Shown here: in pieces, positions 12,191-48,800 of the stretch
Layout of the letters: each line of letters starts with the position of its first letter
Position numbering within the stretch: position 1 is the stretch's first letter
Source: Ophiodon elongatus
Lineage: Eukaryota; Chordata; Actinopteri; Perciformes; Hexagrammidae
Direction of reading: 5' to 3'
DNA length: 64,000 nucleotides
Assembly (NCBI GenBank): GCA_016806645.1
Contig: JACSYO010002116.1
Span: 1,848,501-1,912,500, forward strand
The notes under the pieces: generated by a model
Database searches by the model: none
What the model was told of the DNA's origin: nothing
Seen by the model: only the letters and a program-made list of their open reading frames with translations
Program-made: the position numbers and the translations under genes

Positions 12191-14061
12191 CGGAGCATCT
12201 TTCAGTCAGTGAAGCCTCACAGTGCTGAAGGATGAAAGTTCGATCCGTTACAGAAATATTAATAAATAAATCACTTCAGTGCCAGAATACAGACCTATAT
12301 AAAATATGATCTCTTCGGGATGTACACTGCTCTAGGGTGTCAATAAGTGGGTTTCAGGGGATTAAGAAAATGCTGCTATCTATTTAGTTAGTTATGTAAT
12401 TTATTGTCAGCGATACAGACAGAGTTCTGAGTGCATGAGTAAAAGTAAAACTAGTCCATGAGAATGAAAAGTCCAGCCTTCAAAATTGTACTTAAAACTG
12501 TATGAAGGAAGAAATTAAAGCTGCATAGTCTGTTAAAGATCTTAAAGTTAAAGCTGGCTGCTCACCGTGGTTAAATCTAGTGTATCACGATGCATCATGT
12601 TTTATATGCATTAAATAGTCTTTTAAAGTATTTAAGTAGCGAAATAACTACAGCTGTCAGAAAAATGTGGTGAATTTAACAGTACTATGATATATTATAT
12701 TAGAGTACTATATTATATAATGGAGTATATATATAGCATATGATTCAAAATACTCAGGAAAGGACAAGTAAAGGACAAGTACCTGACACATGAGTAAATA
12801 TTCTTTGTGTGTCATGCACATACAAGTTTACAGCCCATGGATTTATTGAACACAAAAAATATCTTGTCAGCGGTGAAACATCTGTCGGCCAAGAATATTA
12901 CTTCTTAGATATTTTGTCTCTACAATTGAAAAAGTTTTTTTTGTATACCCAACCAGAAGAACTCACCAGTAACAAAGTCTTAAAACTTATTCAAACTTAC
13001 TCATATAATTTGCAGTGAAATGGACATAACAAACAAAGACTTGTCCCTGCTGGGAGACCATTAGACCTACCTGTTTATGGCTAGCGGTAATTAGTAACCT
13101 AAATATAACTGTGCACATAGAGATCTTTGACTTTTGGTTAAACTCTCCTTCTACTCTACCCTCTAGTTGTTTTCATGAGACACTATGTTTGTAATTTAGT
13201 TTTGTACAAACATCAACAGACCATCTTTCCTTATGCATAAGAAACTTCTAATCAGTCCGGTCTAATTATTTTTGTAATATCCATTGAGCACACCTGAACC
13301 GTAATCTTTCACTTTTAAATGAGACTGCCCTCATTTATCAGAAAAATAATCCTCGGCCTGGATAATTATCAGACATACAAACATAAACACCTTTAGAAGT
13401 TCAGATGCGAGGACCTGCTTAAGTTTATACAGTCATGTGACCTGACCAGTGGCCTAGTTGAACACCTCTTAGATGTTTATGCATATATGGACGCTAATCT
13501 CTCAGGCAGGACTATGGGATTTGAGAATATTTTGTTTTATAGAGATCAAAGTATCTGGCTGGGATCAGGAGAAACCCTTCAAACACATCAAACAGAGAGC
13601 AATGAATCCTGAATCCCACGCCCACAGTAGCCAATCAAGCCATGCATAACTCTTTGTAAAAGAAAAAGATTCTCAATGTGGGTCTCCCTCCATCAACATC
13701 TCCTGTGGCTCGCCCCCCCACGGAGGCCAGGGGTTGTTTAGGCTCATGAGCGATCAAGGAGAGCCACTGCGCTGTATCTGTATGCCTCTCATACTTGGCT
13801 AACACGATGCTGGTATTGAGGAACACAGAGATACTGTGTTAAGAGATCAAAGCAGCGGTACAGAGATTTAGACTCACGGCCTGTCAGTCAAGATGGCGAG
13901 ACAAAGCAGAAGAAGACAGAAATGCTTACACACACTCGCGCACTCTCCTGCTCGCTCGCTGGCTTTCTCTGTGGTGTGCCTATGAGGGGTGAGGCGTGAC
14001 TGTCAGATGGCTTGGGGGCTACTCATTTGTAGACATCTACAGCGCTGCATGAACACCTAAA

Positions 14062-14104
<43 letters not shown>

Positions 14105-15408
14105 AGAGGGACACGCACACACAAACATTCAAAAGCTACTGATTCAAGCCCTTTCGGATGAGAGGTCGCTTCTAGCCTGTATATTGGCCTGTGGAGGAAT
14201 GTTCTGTGCTCTCAGCAGTTTCCCTCGTCTCGAAGATGAATAGAGCTATTTCACAGACGGTGGAGAAACAAAACAATGCTCTGTGTGGTTAGACACATGA
14301 TGTAGGGGCTTCATTTCTGGTTGATCAAAGACAGGTTTATTTTGTCAAGTTTGCAATAAAAAAATGTTGTGCGTGTGGATTGACATAAAGGGGGTAAGAT
14401 TTAAGTTCAACAGGACATCCTGCTGTACAGAATGACCCTTGTCCATGTCTTCTCTTTTGTACATGTTGATGTGATCACCTCTGCATACTCTGTGTTTGTA
14501 TCTTTTTCCCTTTTACCTAGTGTGACAGGAAAGATCATTTCCTTTGCACAATCCTTCAGAAAATGTCAAGTCCTATTTGAAAGCCATTAAGAATTACATC
14601 ACTGGGAAAAAATGCTTTGTTATATTCTACAATGGGATCAAGGCCGCAGAGGGAGAAAAAAAAGACATCATGGTGAATAAATAGGGAAAATATTATTTAA
14701 AAAGTAGCTGATAAAATCTCAGTATTTAACTGATCTCAAACATCAGGGAAACTATGAGAGTGGAAACTTGCACAGTTAAAACCCAACGCATAATAAACAC
14801 CTATGTCTCGGGTAAAAATAAGAATGACACAACACCACCTTGTGGTCGTTTACTGTAACATTTTAATTTAGACTTTGAGCTATCATTGATGCTTAAGCAG
14901 ACAATGGCAATATCAAAAGGATTAAGTCGAAAAAATGCATTATGTTTACACAAAATAAAAAAAACAATTCATAGCAAATGATATTTCAAAACATCATAAA
15001 AACATTTTCTCATTGAAAGTGCAACACTAGTTGACTATCAGAAATAGTAAGTATGCTCTTAAATTAAGGCAGGATGTCAATGCTAAAACCACTCTGATCT
15101 TCCACTTTACAAATGGCCAGAGGAGAAACTTGCGAGCAAATCGGAGGCAGAATGGCTGAGCATGCCCTCATGTCGGGAGAAGATTTGTGTGTCGGAAGAG
15201 GACTGATGTTGATACTTCCACTACACAAAACTCAGGACACAAGTCAAAGTACAGAACAGGAACAGGAACAGTTCGTCACCACGGAGGCAGAGGACACAGT
15301 GCCAACACACAGGCAGATCTGATTGGCTGGAGGTCCCATCGTCGGTACAGATCCGGGAACGGAGCATGATCCCATTAAAGTTCAAACTGAGGCGATCAGG
15401 CTGCAACT

Positions 15409-16652
15409 TCAGTTAGTGCAGTTTTCAGGAGCCTGAAAGAGAAAATAAATATAAAAGTGGCAGTGATGCATCACCATGATTAATTATGAGATCACTATAC
15501 TGTGTTTTTTATCAAATTAAATTACACCTGCTTTATGGGCGGGGTATAACTGTGCAAAGGAGACGTTTCTGAAATATTATCATATTATATTTTTTTCAGG
15601 CTCCGATACCTCATCTGTAAAACATGCTCATCAATATGCGCCACTGCACACAATGTTCTAATACACCCATAACTACTCGAGAGGGATACCTCGGTATTAA
15701 TGGCATGGCAGAATCTCTGACGGCTGACTTTAAAAAAAAAAAAAAAAAACCTCGAACGGCTCTGTTAAAAATTTTGCATTTCAGAAGATATCTAGGTTGC
15801 GTTACCAAAAGCATCACGTAGATAGCAGCTGAAGGCTTATCAATCAGTCGGACACTACACTTGCTTTTAGCGCTGGTGCAGCCTTTAATATTACATCATA
15901 CGTAATTACATCAATTTAACATCTGAATAACTGCTTGTACTATTGCTCGATTAATTTATCAACAGAAAATGTATGACGGTTTTGATTATCTATCACATGC
16001 AAAATTACACAAATTATAAGCCATTACATTGAGGTGTGGTAATTTTATTAGACGTGATGTCTTAAAAATAATTATTGATCAGCAGTTACAGATGTTAGTA
16101 AACAGGACTGGGACTTAACCCTCATTTACAGTCCACAACATGTTCTCCTCAATAATGTTATTAAAACAAAGTCGGCTCTTTGGGAGCCCGTTTCTGTACC
16201 TTGAGGGTCTCAGAAGCTTTACGCAGTTCTTTGATGACCGCAGACAAAGCTTCTGGGTTGATGCCTTGCTCACACAGCCTCACACATATCGACAGGGACT
16301 CGATGTCCAGACCCGTGTTCAGCAGCCTGGAGATCTCAAGCAGCACTGATGGAGGAAGGAGGCGACACGTCAAGTTACACAAACATTATCTAGGTTCATG
16401 TTCTCGTCACAACACGAAACTTCACTGCTTTCACAGCCGATGCCATTCGTTATCAATACGATGACAAGCAAGCCAGGGGTTAGCAAAACAACCAGTTTGT
16501 TATTTGTTAGTTAAGCTGTTTTACAAATGCACAAACTACTGCGTGTCCACGATGTAACATATATAAATATATATATAAATATATATAAATATACACGTAC
16601 CGTCCATGGTCTCCCGGACTGCGTTGAGGTTTGAGTTTGCTGCACTTGCCAT
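15409..16652 (-). CDS. mzt1: Mitotic-spindle organizing protein 1 (MOZART1)
   Basis: MZT1 is a small helical protein that binds the N-termini of gamma-tubulin complex proteins and helps recruit and activate the gamma-tubulin ring complex at centrosomes. There are three coding exons on the minus strand: 16601-16652, 16200-16345 and 15409-15432, with donors GTACGT and GTACAG and acceptors ending CAG. They join in frame to 73 residues (human about 82). The first exon gives a start MASAANSNLNAVRETMD. The second gives the family core LLEISRLLNTGLD, SICVRLCEQGINPEALS and VIKELRKASETLK. The last exon encodes only APENCTN and the stop, comparable to the human tail AAENMTS. The N-terminus lacks the poly-Ala run of the human protein. 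It is head-to-head with BORA, so the two spindle genes probably share a promoter. Reading through the exon 2 donor would give a different short C-terminus. Confidence 0.95.
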
Positions 16653-17359
16653 CGTTAAACGTTAGACTGAACACCGTTAGCAGACGCTTGCTAGCAGGTG
16701 GCTAACAAATACGACTTGAGGAGGTCTCTGACGCGATACAAGATGACGTTTGTTTAAATATCTGAGCCGGACGTTAAACCTTTCGCATTCATTTTAGATA
16801 CGAGCTTCCTAAAAAAAGAAAAAGCACTGTCATTAAGGGACTGTATTAGCAGCTAGTTAGCTTCCCCTGCCCGCTAAGCTAACTCACAAAACTGCAGCCG
16901 GAAGTGACGACACGTCGTCGTTGATTGGTTCCCGATAACTTCCTGAAACGTTTCTATTGGCCAGCGGGCCTGATGGGCGAAATTGAAATAAACGTTGGTT
17001 TGAAATCTCCCTGACGATTGTTTGCCGACTGCTCAATGACATTTTTTTAGCTGGGTATTCAGAATAAGCTCATTAACAGTTGTAAGTACCGACATTATAC
17101 ACCGCTTTTTTTTTTTATCGTTAACAGATATGAATGTATACCTTTCACATTTCAGTAGAGTTGTGTGTTACGAAAGAGGAAAAAGGGCTCGTGTGACCAG
17201 AGTCCTTCTGAGTTAAAGCTAGCTGCTCCCTCTGAGAGCTACCGCTAGAGTAACAGGGACAGTAATGCAGCTTAAATAACGTTAATTTACCAGAATTGTC
17301 GTTTGAGTGGATTATGCCATGTCATTTATATGTCTAAAATGTCCTTTTCCTTCATGCAG
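16653..17359. promoter_or_regulatory. Head-to-head MZT1/BORA promoter
   Basis: It lies between the divergent MZT1 and BORA coding starts. It contains an ETS/GABPA-type CCGGAAGTGA (16898-16907), two CCAAT boxes in reverse (ATTGG at 16924-16928 and 16956-16960), an E2F-like GGGCGAAATTGAA (16975 on) and a TTTGAAA matching the CHR core (16999-17005). This set is typical of G2/M cell-cycle promoters bound by NF-Y and DREAM/MuvB. A strong donor GTAAGT at 17082 probably ends the non-coding first exon of BORA. Motifs were read by eye and binding is inferred. Confidence 0.6.
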
Positions 17360-17379
17360 ACTGGACTATTTCATCCAAG

Positions 17380-20300
17380 ATGGGGGACCATGTTGAGCTA
17401 ACGTTGCAGATCACTCCAGAGACCCCAGGCAGGCCTTCAATAAGAAACCCATTTGAAAGTCCCAATGACTACCATCACCTCCGTGAACCCCTGGTGCCAA
17501 GCCCGTCTGTCTTCAAGTCCAAGCCTTGTAAAGCGGTCAGTTTGAACACCTCACACCCAGAACCTCAAATATTTAGACCTACTGCTATGTGGCCTGCTTT
17601 GTCACACATCTCTTACTGCAAATATCTAAACATGGGGATATGTCCACAAAACAACTAGTCTTTTCTTCACTTCCTACTCTGTTTCTCCCTCAGACTCCAC
17701 CCAAGTTTAACTGGTCCATTGATGAAATGGCCAGTCTTCTCCCAGTGCACATAGACCCAGAGGACATCCAGCGACAGTCTTTTTACCTCAGCCAGACACG
17801 GTATGTTCTGAAACACAGTGTCACAGTAGATGTGTAGGTATCAAGGATGACATTGTGACAAAAATTGAAATTTCCTATGGAGGGTAAAAACAAAGTCATA
17901 TATCCTGGTATGTTAAATACAAATGCGCTGAACAAATTGTGTCGAATCTTTTCTCTACCCATCTAGGATGGATTCTGATATTGAGGAAAAGCGACAGAAT
18001 GCTATTGAGCAGGTATGAGATTCGGATTAAAGCAAATCCCATTGGATGGAGAAGTTAATATATTCAGGATTTATTGATTCATTTTGTAAATATGTAAAAT
18101 TGTCTGTCTCCCAATAAAGTTTTTCACCAAAGGAGCCATTGTGCCCTCGCCCTGGGCAGCACCAGACATCCGTAAATGCCCTAAGATGTATATGAAAAGT
18201 AAGTTTATCTTGTTATATTACTTTTAATGACTAAAGTCTTTTATAGTCACATTTATATCCCTGTGGTTTTATACATCATTTAAGCATTTAATGTTCATGG
18301 GAATGTATTGTGTCTTTGCACATGTAGGTTCTAAGTCTGCAATAATTGTAGAGGAGCCAGAAAAAACCTCAGGTTGGTGTGTTCTTTGAGAGGGTTTTGA
18401 CATAACTTTCTACAAACTCTCCTTACTTGTTTTGTTTTTATTTATCTTTGTTATGTTTCTTTTACAGTTGCTTGTCAGACAACTCTTTCAATACCCTTGG
18501 CTTTCGATTTGGAGAAAGTACTGGGTAAGCCACTAATAAACGCCAGAACCATAAAATCAGAGTTTAAATTACAGAGTATTTTACTATCAAGTCACCATGT
18601 TTGTCCGTCTCCTCAGGGGATTACTACCGCTACGATGAAGCAGGTGATGCTGTGCAGGAGAGTCTCAGTTCCTCCTCCTTAAGACGAAAACTCTTCCTCG
18701 ATGGCCAGGGCACTTACAGTAGCTCCGACAGCTCCAGCCCACCAAGCCCAGAGAGAAGCCATGTCACGGAGGAGAGGCTCTCTCTAAACCGAGCAGAGGG
18801 AGCTGCAGGGCGGGTCGCAGGTTCTGAGGGGGAAGCTACGTCGTCTATCTTTTCCTCCCCGTTGTCCTGTGGCACGTCGGCGCCGACTCTCTCCACGGTG
18901 AGTGGAGATGTGTATGGGATGCAAATGATAATAATTTCCAGAATCCATGTTCTGTTTATTGACTAATCTTTTCAGCACTTGAGTATCTAACTAACATTTT
19001 TGCTGAAGGTGATTTTGTAGCAAGGAGTTAACGTCTTTTTTTTTCTTCTTCTTGTATTTGGATCAAACTGTTTATTGAATTAACACTTGCACTGTTGAAC
19101 AAAAATGTGTTTGCATTGTCTTTACTGTAGGGTCAGTTCTCGTCCAGTCCCATCCAGCATGGCTGCTTCCGGGACTGCAGCCTCGGCAGCATCACCAGTC
19201 CCTTGTTCCCCGATAGGTCGTCTCCTGCTGGCTTCGTCTCCCCCACAATTTCGCCTATTGTTGCATATGCAGCACGCACACCCATATGCTCAGGTACACT
19301 ATATGTTTCGTCACGCATACGGAATAAGGCAGAATTGTTTCACTACTCAAGCTATTTTTTAAATGGACACTGGGGTAATGTTAACTAAGTTTCTCGTCAA
19401 ACTGAATCTGAATCTATGTTCTTTCTTTAGCTGAGAAGAAGCAGCCGAGCAATTTTACTCCACTGGGCGTTCCCCTGGCCAAAAATGTCACTCCTTGCAA
19501 CGAGAGTCCATTTGTCGAGGGTTGCTCTCCCATTCGTAGCTGCTCCCCAAACCTGCTCCACTGCCACAACGAGTCCCAGCACAATGCCAGACCTAAGCCC
19601 CGGCCCAGAGTCCGCTACTGGGCCTCCCCTCCCCTCATCTCCCCGATCCTCAACCCCACGCTTCAAGACTATCAGGAGGCTGAGCACCAACTCCCCATCT
19701 CCTCTCCATCTTCCTCCTCTTCCTCCTCTTCTCTCCCCCTTATGGAGCTAGATCCACCTTCTCCCTTGGCCCGCGACGCACACCTCGCTGACACTCAGAG
19801 AGTTAGCTTGGACCCCTTGGAACCTGTGAAAATGGATGAGGGCAAGGAGGCAGAGACAGAAGGGAGGTTGGAGGAGGAGGAAGAAGAAGAAGAAGAAGAA
19901 GAAGAAGAAGAAGAAGAGGAGGAAGGTGCCGGGCTTTCGGGACTTCTGACCAGCTCTCGTATGGGCAATGTGTCGGCAACAGAAAGCTCTCGTATGTTTC
20001 TATCTCTTCTGGCAGAGGGAAGCAGCATACGCTACGATTCTAGCATGCAGGTTCGTGTGAGCAGTTTCATCAAGGCAAAACTAAGAGTTGCTTTGTTCTT
20101 TTCTTTGTTTCACAATATATTTAAGTTACTCTTAAATGAATGAATTGTCATTTCATGTTGAGATGTTAGTCTAACTAAATATGGACTGCTTTTCGTGTGC
20201 CTTCAGGTGGACAGCGGCTACAACACTACCTCAGTAGGCACTGCCAGTCTTATCGATGGCCTCGGCTCTGACTGTCACGGCAAAGAGTCCTTCAGTTCAA

Positions 20301-20557
20301 ACCTGGCAGAAGACGCCTTCCAACTCACTCGACACACGAAAGTAAAGGTAAGTTAACCCTCTACACACAGACACAGACTGGTGGTTACTTGAGTATGTGT
20401 CTTTAGATCTAAAGCAGTATCAGCACTTTAAAATACATTCCTGAAACTATCATGGAGACAGTGTTGTTGCAAGATTTTTTATTTTTTTTTTCATTTGATT
20501 TTTCATGTCACTAAAAGTGAGTTTCTTATTTTCCAGGTATTTTATCCTCACCACTGA
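17380..20557 (+). CDS. bora: Protein aurora borealis (Bora), Aurora A/PLK1 activator
   Basis: Bora, once phosphorylated by CDK1, lets Aurora A activate PLK1 at mitotic entry. Coding exons: 17380-17535, 17694-17800, 17967-18012, 18120-18198, 18328-18372, 18468-18524, 18617-18897, 19131-19293, 19431-20050, 20207-20347 and 20537-20557. All junctions are GT-AG and in frame, giving 571 residues (human 559). Family blocks: MQITPETPGR-like LQITPETPGRPS and NPFESP at the N-terminus, IDPEDI, then FFTKGAIVPSPW, where S113 matches the CDK-site serine of human Bora. These are followed by ACQTTLSIPL, SSSSLRRKLFLDG, GQFSSSPIQ and GSITSPL. Residues 520-525 are DSGYNT, the beta-TrCP phosphodegron, coded by exon 10. 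An 18-residue Glu run (459-476, a GAA microsatellite) is unlike human Bora. The upstream non-coding exon is inferred from a donor at 17082. Confidence 0.95.
19871..19924 (+). repeat. Coding (GAA/GAG)18 microsatellite in BORA exon 9
   Basis: Eighteen consecutive Glu codons. Eleven or more are pure GAA, so the tract is prone to length change while staying in frame. It lies between the conserved middle of Bora and the C-terminal degron. Confidence 0.95.
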
Positions 20558-21422
20558 GCCATCTGATTGGTGCATTTTAAAGGGACACCTCTTCCAGTGG
20601 AAGCGTAAGATGATTCATTTGTAACCAAATACAGCACAGTTTACACTATGTTTTGAAGCGTTTACGTTGCATTGATTTATTTAGGGTGATTGCGGTCAGT
20701 TTGAACCGAGGGGTTTCACAATTGGTTATTAGTTGTTGTTTTTTAAGGTTTAAAGTTCAAGTTGTCATACTGGGAGCAAATGCTCTACCACAGTATGTTT
20801 CATCACCGGTTGGAAGGGAGAAGACTAGCTCATAGCCTCTTAGTCCCACTGTAAGACACTGATAAGCTATCTACAGTTCTTTTGGACCCAGTACTGTTTA
20901 CTGGTGTGATAAAGGGGAAGAAAAGAAATGTTAATTCTGTATCAGATTTGCACAACAGTAACCTCCATGAATGCTGTATTGATGCTACGGTCATCATTTC
21001 ATTTTTACTTGGCGCTGACATGAGCAACCTGATGGATCCTGATTTTCAGATGACATCAGATTTGTACTGTATTTATCTTTTTATAAAACAGTTTATCATG
21101 AGATTTTCTTTTATTGAATGTGTAAGAATTGTTAATACAGGTTACTTGTGAATCTTATTTGGTTTGTTAGAATATTTATTCCTGAATAAGATGCAATGAA
21201 TAATGCCACTAGCAAATGAAGAGCTGATTGAGCCACTTGTCGTTTTTTTTTTTTTTTAAATATACTTAAAAGCATTAGCTGGATCATTATTGCATTAAAT
21301 TAACTTGAATTCTTTGTCTGGCTCAAGAAGACATTGTTTTTGAGTTGGTAGTTTCTACAATGCATTATGTGTATCTTGAATTAATGACTACATAACTGTG
21401 GTATGCAAACAAGAGTGTGGAC

Positions 21423-21682
21423 CAGGGATACTCAACCTGCATTGCTGGGGGGCCCCTTTTGCAATATGACAGGAGGCCACGAGCCAGATAATAAACAAAC
21501 TTTCATATTTAGCAAATAAAATAAATAAACATTAAAAGTCCATCCCTGGCTCTTTTTTTTTTTTTTTTTAATAAATGGACTCTGGCAACTTCTATACATT
21601 ACAGAAAAAAATCCATTTATCTACACGGTGAATAATAAGACCGCCTGGCATCGTATCATATGCCATAAGTTGAGTACCGCTG
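21423..21682. mobile_element. 260-bp MITE (hAT-like) with TIRs and a 5-bp target duplication
   Basis: The left end CAGGGATACTCAAC (21423-21436) and the reverse complement of the right end, CAGCGGTACTCAAC (21669-21682), match at 12 of 14 bases. Both ends are flanked directly by TGGAC (21418-21422 and 21683-21687), a likely target-site duplication. There is no coding capacity. The CAG...TACTCAAC ends resemble non-autonomous hAT elements. A 5-bp duplication is shorter than the usual 8 bp, so the superfamily is tentative. Inside, overlapping AATAAA motifs (21515-21529) lie on the BORA strand. Confidence 0.7.
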
Positions 21683-21897
21683 TGGACAATAACGACTTAT
21701 GTCTCTATTATGAACCACTTTAACAGATTCTTACATAACACACAGAAACTAATAGGTTAAAAAAAAAAAAAAAAACCTTTAATGATTGTAACTACATTGT
21801 TGAAAAGTTACAGTGCTCTATGTACCAACACGTGTTTCACATATAAAAATAGAGTGGTGCACGTGAGGTTGGAGCAGTGCAGCTTCACACAGGTTGA

Positions 21898-21903
21898 TTT
21901 ATT
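21898..21903 (-). terminator. Probable DIS3 polyadenylation signal
   Basis: AATAAA on the minus strand, about 120 nt beyond the DIS3 stop codon. This would give a short 3' UTR. Confidence 0.55.
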
Positions 21904-22025
21904 AAAATGGCCACCGTTGCTCAAAATATAACAGTTCATAGTGTCAACGCCTATAGACTTATGCAACTTCTTGATCTGGAGGATCAGCTGGTGGTTTCGG
22001 GTGAGTTACCGCTCTGCTTTCTGCG

Positions 22026-29051
<7,026 letters not shown>

Positions 29052-29697
29052 GATGACAATTAAAGCCTCGAGAGATTAAATTCCGATGTTTTTCTCCTAC
29101 CACTTGATGGCGAGCAGGGAGTTAGCTGCCCATGTGTAAACTAACTTAGTGGGCCGACAAAACCTTCCCGGAGTTTTGACAAACACGTGCAGTCGGATTC
29201 CAGGTGTTGATATCAATCTTATGTGTCCATATCTATTTAAAGACCGTGTAGAATAATACACAACTTCTATCTCAAGACATAACGTGAGTTTACGTTTTTT
29301 AAATGTCAAATAATGTAAAAATCGGGGTTCAACGTTAGTTTTGGTTGGCCATCTAAAGCTTGTTCAATGAAAACAAAGCAGAAGAAGGCAGAAGAGGAAC
29401 TGGTTGTCCGAGCTCACAGCGCCCCCTATATTTTAGGAGGCAGTACTGCATGCTCACTCATCGTAATGAATCACAGACAAGTGGCCGTTCGTTATATTGC
29501 AGGTTCTTTACCGCAGGGGGCGCTGTAGTCAACGCCACTCGTCACCAGGGTAGTTGAGCCGTTGGCGGTAGCAGGCGGCTCAGAGCGGGACCCTTAAAAA
29601 TACAAACAGCTCCCCGTGTGCTCTTGTCAGCTCCGGGGTACCACGTTAACGTTACATTGCAGGGTGTTCACGTTAGCTGGCCCAAAACCAACAGACA
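29052..29697. promoter_or_regulatory. Head-to-head DIS3/PIBF1 promoter
   Basis: 646 bp between the two divergent start codons. The right half (about 29400-29690) is G+C richer. It contains two CTCF-like cores: GCGCCCCCT in reverse at 29419-29427 and ACCGCAGGGGGCGCTG at 29510-29525. No TATA box is obvious at a fitting distance. 5' UTR limits are unknown. Confidence 0.55.
29510..29525 (+). promoter_or_regulatory. Strong CTCF-like motif
   Basis: ACCGCAGGGGGCGCTG fits the vertebrate CTCF core (CC..nAGGGGGCGCT). A second, weaker core lies in the opposite orientation at 29417-29430 (CAGCGCCCCCTATA). Motif match only. Confidence 0.45.
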
Positions 29698-47810
<18,113 letters not shown>

Positions 47811-47885
47811 ACATTAATTGCTGTTCCTATTGATGCTATTAATTGTCACTCATGGCTTTAACAATTGTATAATTTTTTCTTTTGA

Positions 47886-47891
47886 AATACA
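47886..47891 (+). terminator. Possible PIBF1 polyadenylation signal (AATACA variant)
   Basis: AATACA about 76 nt after the stop, followed about 30 nt later by the GU-rich GAGTGTTTTGTTGTTC. The first canonical AATAAA is at 48659, inside a repeat copy, so usage is uncertain. Confidence 0.3.
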
Positions 47892-48554
47892 AAAGCAGGA
47901 ACTGTTACTATTGTCCGAGTGTTTTGTTGTTCTCATCCTTGGTTACATATTGTTCTGAGAGGATAAATTCCATGCGTACTGGTCCAAAACCAGAGGTATT
48001 ACCTTCCACAGGGTACACATTCCTAGCTAACTGACTGCCCAAACATTCCTCTTTCTTGGCAGTGGTTTATTTTATTAGGTCTGTCTATCATTATTTTCTC
48101 ATCTTTTCCAGGTTTTCAGATACTGGTGGCTACAGACAAACAGCATTGCAGGAACATTAGCCTCTAGTTTGCAAGAGCGGAGGCTCCTTTGGCTTTAAAT
48201 ATAGACATAGTAGGCATACCTTTATCATTTCAGACATGTTCTTATCGGTGTCATATTAAACTCGACCAGAGGACTGCTTTAGAACTGTTTTATCCCCTTT
48301 TGTGAGCCTACAATCCTTCACAATATACCACCTTGTCTTCCTGTTATATCAAATAGCTATAAAAAATGCAATATATTAGTTTGCTTAAAAGAAAACAATG
48401 TGTAGCACTTGTATGACATGTCAATTTGTCGTACAAACCAAGTTGACATGGCAGAAGGAATTTTCCATCATAAGCTGTTTGATTAAGTGTGATTTTTAAA
48501 CCCCATCTAGTTTACAGTACAAGCAAGTCTTGTTAAAAAGTATTAGTCCTTCAC

Positions 48555-48800
48555 ATATTAAAGGGCACTCCACCAATTTTGCATATGAAGTTCAGTACTA
48601 GAAGTGCTACTCAACCTGTGAAAATTATTGAAAAAGTCTTCTGTGGAGGAGCTTAGAAAATAAATGAGTTTGATAGCCTGCATTACAAACTGGAGGTGTG
48701 GGATTTGAAACAAGCTGGCATTTAAGAAGCTTTGCCGGATCTAATGAGAGACTCACTTGCTGTTTCAATTTTGTCTTTATGACATTATGGCAAAAAATAT
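48555..48800 (+). repeat. Teleost interspersed repeat, family B copy 2
   Basis: Starts AAAGGGCACTCCACCAATTT and carries the blocks CTGCATTACAAACTGGAG, GAGAGACTCACTTGCTG and TTTCAATTTTGTCTTTATGA typical of this repeat in other percomorphs (from memory). Lies between PIBF1 and KLF5. Confidence 0.55.

Larger units (their letters stand above)
6991..15408. other. DACH1-MZT1 intergenic interval
   Basis: No gene was found. The interval includes the DACH1 5' flank, a (CA)n array (8244-8304), repeat remnants (about 9090-9240 and 9334-9860), two candidate enhancer blocks (8520-8640 and 11580-12190) and AT-rich sequence in which I see nothing specific (for example 7200-8200, 12200-13600 and 14100-15100). 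The MZT1 3' UTR must occupy its right end, but I found no AATAAA on the minus strand close to the stop codon. Confidence 0.7.
20558..22025. other. BORA and DIS3 3' ends, convergent interval
   Basis: It contains the 3' UTRs of both genes and a MITE (21423-21682). A possible BORA ATTAAA signal is at 21294-21299 and a DIS3 AATAAA (minus strand) at 21898-21903. No further gene was seen. Confidence 0.6.

Noticed and set aside
29535..29555. RFX X-box in the PIBF1 promoter (GTCACCAGGGTAGTTG), expected for a ciliary gene
   Set aside because: The second half-site departs from the consensus (GGTAGT instead of RGNAAC), so the match is too weak to claim.
48659..48664. Canonical AATAAA as PIBF1 poly(A) signal
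   Set aside because: It lies inside an interspersed repeat about 850 nt after the stop. The nearer AATACA variant with a GU-rich follow-up is at least as likely, so the site is left open.
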